From Elgaria multicarinata webbii (Eukaryota; Chordata; Lepidosauria; Squamata; Anguidae): a stretch of 64,000 bases of DNA. The DNA lies in assembly GCF_023053635.1 (NCBI RefSeq), contig NC_086171.1, forward strand, positions 52,555,538-52,619,537, in the 5' to 3' direction. The position numbers were made by a program, and so were the translations under genes. Of this stretch, positions 60,343 to 64,000 are shown in pieces (positions within the stretch are counted from its first letter, which is position 1; every line of letters begins with the position of its first letter). The notes under the pieces were generated by a model that worked only from the letters and a program-made list of their open reading frames with translations, had not been told where the DNA came from and ran no database searches.

Positions 60343-61290
60343 AAAGAATACCTCTTCTGCCAGGGAGGAGAGCCTTGAATTGCCTTCTCCTTCGGCTGTT
60401 CCTTTTGCACTTCAGGGTTTGGCTTTGATGGTTGATGTTCGTAAACTCCTGCATGGAGATTCCCTTGGTTGTTTCTTAAGCCATTGAATAGCCTGGGCTA
60501 TCCAAGGTGAGAATGGCTTTGAAAGTGTCTACATAAAAGCATTGAAGTGGTCACAGTGACTTGTGTTTAATGAGATATTAGTAAGGGGGTAAGTGCTACA
60601 GCGCACTGCGGGAAAGGCTGGGTATTTCAAAATGGGGACACCTAGGGCTAAAGCAGACAATTTTAAATCTACAAATCTAAATCTGTGGGCATGGCTAGAC
60701 GGGGCAATATTCCGGGGATTGTCCCTGTGCATCATGACACAGAGGGGATCCCGGGAGCAGGTTGGGATGATCCCTGCATTTCCCCCAGATATGGTCTTAC
60801 ACATTTTTCTCTCTTTTTCCCCATGGTCCCAAGACTGTGGGACGTGTGGGCAGCCATTCTGGTATAGTCTCGGCTCCTCATGAGTAAATGCGGGGAACCG
60901 GGCACGGATCTGTGCCCATTGGGGGGCGGGGGGAGCAGGGCTTTTTAAAAAAAACACCACCACCTACCTTTGCGCTGGTGTGCTCCAACTCCTATTTCTT
61001 AAAAAAAAAAAGAAAAGGCAGGTGCGACGTTCTTTTCTTCCTGGGACGTTGTGTGCTGCGTATAGACGGATCTCGCGATCATCATATTGTGAGAGCATCC
61101 CCCTCGTCTAGCCATGCCGTGTCTCAGAGCTAAAACCCTTTTTCTCTTCATGTTTACTTTAGAGTAGATGCAGGGAACTATTCTGCATTCGACCCCTAGT
61201 GTCTTTGTGGGGGTGCATGGGGGGGGCTTTTAAGAACTGGACTGGGCCCCCTGTATTGACTGTATAATAAAAATGAAGGGGGGGGAGATG
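60343..61290 (+). other. NKIRAS1: NKIRAS1 3' UTR (likely) up to AATAAA at 61266
   Basis: No other gene is seen. The first plus-strand AATAAA after the stop is at 61266-61271, giving a 3' UTR of about 0.95 kb; a later one at 62428-62433 is possible. If the first is used, the UTR contains a complete MITE (60688-61118). Confidence 0.5.
60688..61118. mobile_element. MITE with 17-base TIR and 3-base direct repeats, in NKIRAS1 3' UTR
   Basis: Ends ggcatggctagacgggg and ccctcgtctagccatgcc are inverses with one mismatch; gtg flanks both sides (60685-60687 and 61119-61121). 431 bases, no transposase. The interior resembles 1286-1741. Confidence 0.7.
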
Positions 61291-61712
61291 TATTGGATTC
61301 CAAATTCAGCAACTTTCATTTTAAAAAAGCAACCCTGATGACCGTAAAGGTAGGCTAGAAAGTGTGTGGCCAACACCTGGGGAAACCTTAGAAACTGAGC
61401 TGCAGTGGGGTTGAAGTGGTAAACTTTGAAGTGCAGATGCTCATCATGACAGTCTCCACAGCCAAATACCCCAAGGAGAGTGCAACAATTCAGGCAGCTG
61501 CATTGAACCAAATCCCCAAAGCACTTCTAGTTTTCATATTCTAGGAGTGGGTCTTGCGTAATGGATCTTAATTGCCCATTCAAGTCCAAGCCACCCCAAT
61601 TTACAAGAAGGAACAATGGGATTTTGGCTGGGAAAATTAATTTCCCTTCCAGCTACTGTGAGGATCACAGCTAAGCTCAGAGGAAACAGTTCCGAAAGAG
61701 GCGACAGACAGC

Positions 61713-61814
61713 GGCCCTGTTCAGACAACACGCTAAACCATGCCGCTTAACCACAAATGGATTAACCATTTTGTGGTTAAGCGGCATGGTTTAGCGTGTT
61801 GTCTGAACAGGGCC
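61713..61814. mobile_element. 102-base near-perfect hairpin MITE
   Basis: Two arms of 48 and 49 bases, from ggccctgttcagacaacacg to its exact inverse at the right, differ by one inserted T; the loop is attaa. The ends match the 'TTCAGACAACAC' superfamily at 26076. Confidence 0.85.
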
Positions 61815-62575
61815 AGTGTTAGTCTCCCTGCAGGCCCTGCCTCCACTACACCACTGGTTCAAGGAAGTCTGCACTTCCTGGGCTGGGAGGAAGACATTTA
61901 AGGAAATAGCAGTGCTTGCTATATTTTGAAAATAGCCATCTTCTTTCAGACCTCAATGCAGCCGCTCAGAATGTTTGTATAAGGCTACATAGCATTGTCT
62001 ATAAATACAACATAGCTTTCCGAATCATTTACCTGAGATACTTTGTCTGTATATTGCAGTGAAGAACACCCCCTCTTCTACACTAGTGAAACCTTTCTTC
62101 TGAGTGTGGTTTCTTACGTAGCAAAACCAGAATGAACCACAAACAAGAGGGAGATATCAGCAGGCTTGGGGGATCCCCAAGGTTTCCAGAAATTGTCATT
62201 GTTTTAGGAGAAGAAGAATAAGGAGCTTAAAACACCTTAAATGAGGAGTGAACATGCTCAGTGGGCATGGAATACGGAATGATGGCCGGTGGGAAGAAGT
62301 GGAAAAACCAGGGGGAGGGGGAATGGGGTATCCTCAAAAAGGGCATGGCTGGCTGGAACCCAGGATTCTCCACCCTGCAGCATTTTGTTGCTGGACCTAC
62401 TTGTTTGTTCTGAAATACACAATGTAGAATAAAGGGAACAGATTTTCACGAGGTATGGCCCAAAGCTACTAGGCGATCGACCCCACTGTAGTTTGGATTA
62501 GATACTTTAGTAAATGGCTTCTCTCACTTTGGGGAACACAAGGTAGAAAAAGAGCAACAGTAAAAAATAAATGAA
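61815..62575. other. Downstream flank of NKIRAS1
   Basis: Unique-looking sequence with an AATAAA at 62428-62433 (plus strand), a possible alternative NKIRAS1 3' end. No coding region. Confidence 0.4.
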
Positions 62576-62579
62576 TCAT

Positions 62580-63215
62580 AAATGGTCCATTTATAAGCAG
62601 CCTTTCAGTACAAGACTCCTGGAACCGCATACCATTTTAAATACTAACAAGCTCAATACAATTCCATATAAAATATTGAAATATTAAAAGCTCTAAAGCA
62701 ACAGTCATGAAACCCAGCAGAGCTGTAAAAAACACTGAAGGTAACTGAAAAACATGCTGGAATGTCTAGGCAAATAGAGTCTTTGCCTGGTGCTAAAATG
62801 TTAAAGGTGGCATCACACAAACTTCTCTGGAGAGAGCATTCCATATATGGAGCACTTCGACCATGAACGTCTTTTCCTAAATCGACACCTGCCTAATTTC
62901 AGATGGCACCTCCACTGGCGAATAAAGGATTTGCACAGGCCCATGTGGAAAAAATGGTCTCTCAATTAGCCAGGTCTCAAGCCATTTAGCATTTTATAAG
63001 TAACACCCGGCACTTCAAATATCACAAATAATAAACAGACCAGCAGCCAATGCAGTTGCTTAAGAACCAGAAGTGTTTTCTATAGTATGTCCCAGCTGGT
63101 AACCTACTCAGTCTATTTTGTATTAACTGAAGTTTCCAGGAAGTCTTCAAAGGCAGCTCCACATAGAGCACAGTGCAGTAGTCCAGTCAAGATGTTAACT
63201 TGTGCCCAGATTCCT
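62580..63215 (-). repeat. LINE 3' UTR, antisense, long worn copy
   Basis: gagagcattccatatatgga, caggtctcaagccatttagc, atgcagttgcttaagaacca, ttaactgaagtttccaggaa, cagtgcagtagtccagtcaa: a common lizard LINE tail, the same family as 56757-57039. Confidence 0.55.
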
Positions 63216-63354
63216 TCGGTAGAGAAGACTGCCATATTGCTTTTGTATCGTGTTTCATTCACAAACCTCAACACTGCACTGTCCCCTCTTGTCAGAATAT
63301 ATTTACAGCTATTTCAACAAGACGAAAGAGAGGTGTATTTTTTTGTACATATTT

Positions 63355-64000
63355 TTTATTAGCACAGTAACAAATGCAGGCTTAGGTAGCCCACAACATA
63401 CAACCAATCCACTGAGTGACTCCTATTCCACGCCTTACAGTTAAACAGCTTAAGGTATTTCACTACAGGTTGCCCTAAGTCCCAATTCAAACCTTTATTT
63501 TCACAAAGGTAACTTGGCATAGAAAAATGAATACATGAACTACTTCCCCTATTCTAGGTGAGGCAACACATAGCCACACCACCATATTTCATATTGATGA
63601 GATGGCAGTCTTTTAAAAGGATCTGTTAAATACCAAACTCTCCCACCTCCCATGGGGGAAAAAATATTCCCGACATCTTTTTACAAAATAAAATCAAACT
63701 AAAAACAAAAACAACCCACACACATAGCGAGTCTTCTTGAAAGAACTTTTACATAAATGCCAAATATATGTACCTGTACAAAATTAAGCTGTTTTAATCT
63801 TTTACCTATCACAAGTAACCAAACACCCTTTCCCGCCCCTTCCAATTGTCAAAGTAGTTTACATTCTTCTTGGTGCTATTATCAGAGCTACTATTGCTGA
63901 ACTAATGACAGCCTTAAAATATGCTATTCCCCATTCTAGCTGTCTACTGTAGCAAGATACCTTAAGTTACAACAACAAAATCTTAGGAAATAAAAGACTG
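63355..64000 (-). other. Probable 3' UTR of the next gene, UBE2E1 by synteny
   Basis: Repeat-poor DNA with a minus-strand AATAAA at 63355-63360. In human, UBE2E1 converges on NKIRAS1 from this side, so this should be its 3' end. No coding exon is visible, so the name rests on gene order alone. Confidence 0.4.

Noticed and set aside
63355-64000. Firm call of UBE2E1
   Set aside because: No coding exon in the window; only gene order and one polyA signal support it, so it is listed as probable.

Overview
This is a window of vertebrate nuclear DNA: long introns, GT-AG splice sites, CpG islands at promoters and a heavy load of interspersed repeats. CR1 and L2 non-LTR elements, a Sauria-type tRNA SINE, tRNA-Ala-like SINEs and very many short palindromic DNA-transposon relics (MITEs) point to a squamate reptile, most likely a lizard. 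I cannot name the species.

Three protein genes are clear, and their order matches the human 3p24 block UBE2E1-NKIRAS1-RPL15-NR1D2-THRB, read here in reverse. NR1D2 (REV-ERB beta) is on the minus strand, with eight coding exons between 22152 and 40012 that give 585 codons. RPL15 (eL15) is on the minus strand, with three coding exons between 44461 and 46950, 204 codons, and a non-coding 5'-TOP first exon near 48590. NKIRAS1 (kappaB-Ras1) is on the plus strand, with three coding exons between 50466 and 60342, 191 codons. RPL15 and NKIRAS1 are head to head across a short CpG-rich promoter at about 48.2-48.8 kb. NR1D2 has its own CpG island at 39.2-40.8 kb with five canonical CACGTG E-boxes. The last ~650 bases are probably the 3' UTR of UBE2E1 on the minus strand, a guess from gene order and one polyA signal.

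Layout: 1-18.5 kb is a gene-free flank toward the expected THRB side, rich in CR1, SINE and MITE copies, including a CR1 fold-back at 6.7-7.5 kb and a hAT element with an intact target duplication at 5.16-5.78 kb. The NR1D2 3' UTR and gene body occupy ~19-40 kb. RPL15 lies at 44.4-48.6 kb. NKIRAS1 and its repeat-filled 8 kb second coding intron fill 48.7-61.3 kb. A LINE-rich tail leads to the presumed UBE2E1 3' end.

The genes do not form a pathway. NR1D2 is a haem-sensing clock repressor, RPL15 is a ribosomal protein, and NKIRAS1 is an inhibitor of NF-kappaB signalling. I recognised no retroviral or LTR gene, no CRISPR array and no bacterial-type operon. The most interesting structure is in the repeats: several MITE families of different sizes share termini, one copy is a 102-base near-perfect hairpin, and one family spreads a ZNF143-like motif also found in the RPL15/NKIRAS1 promoter.
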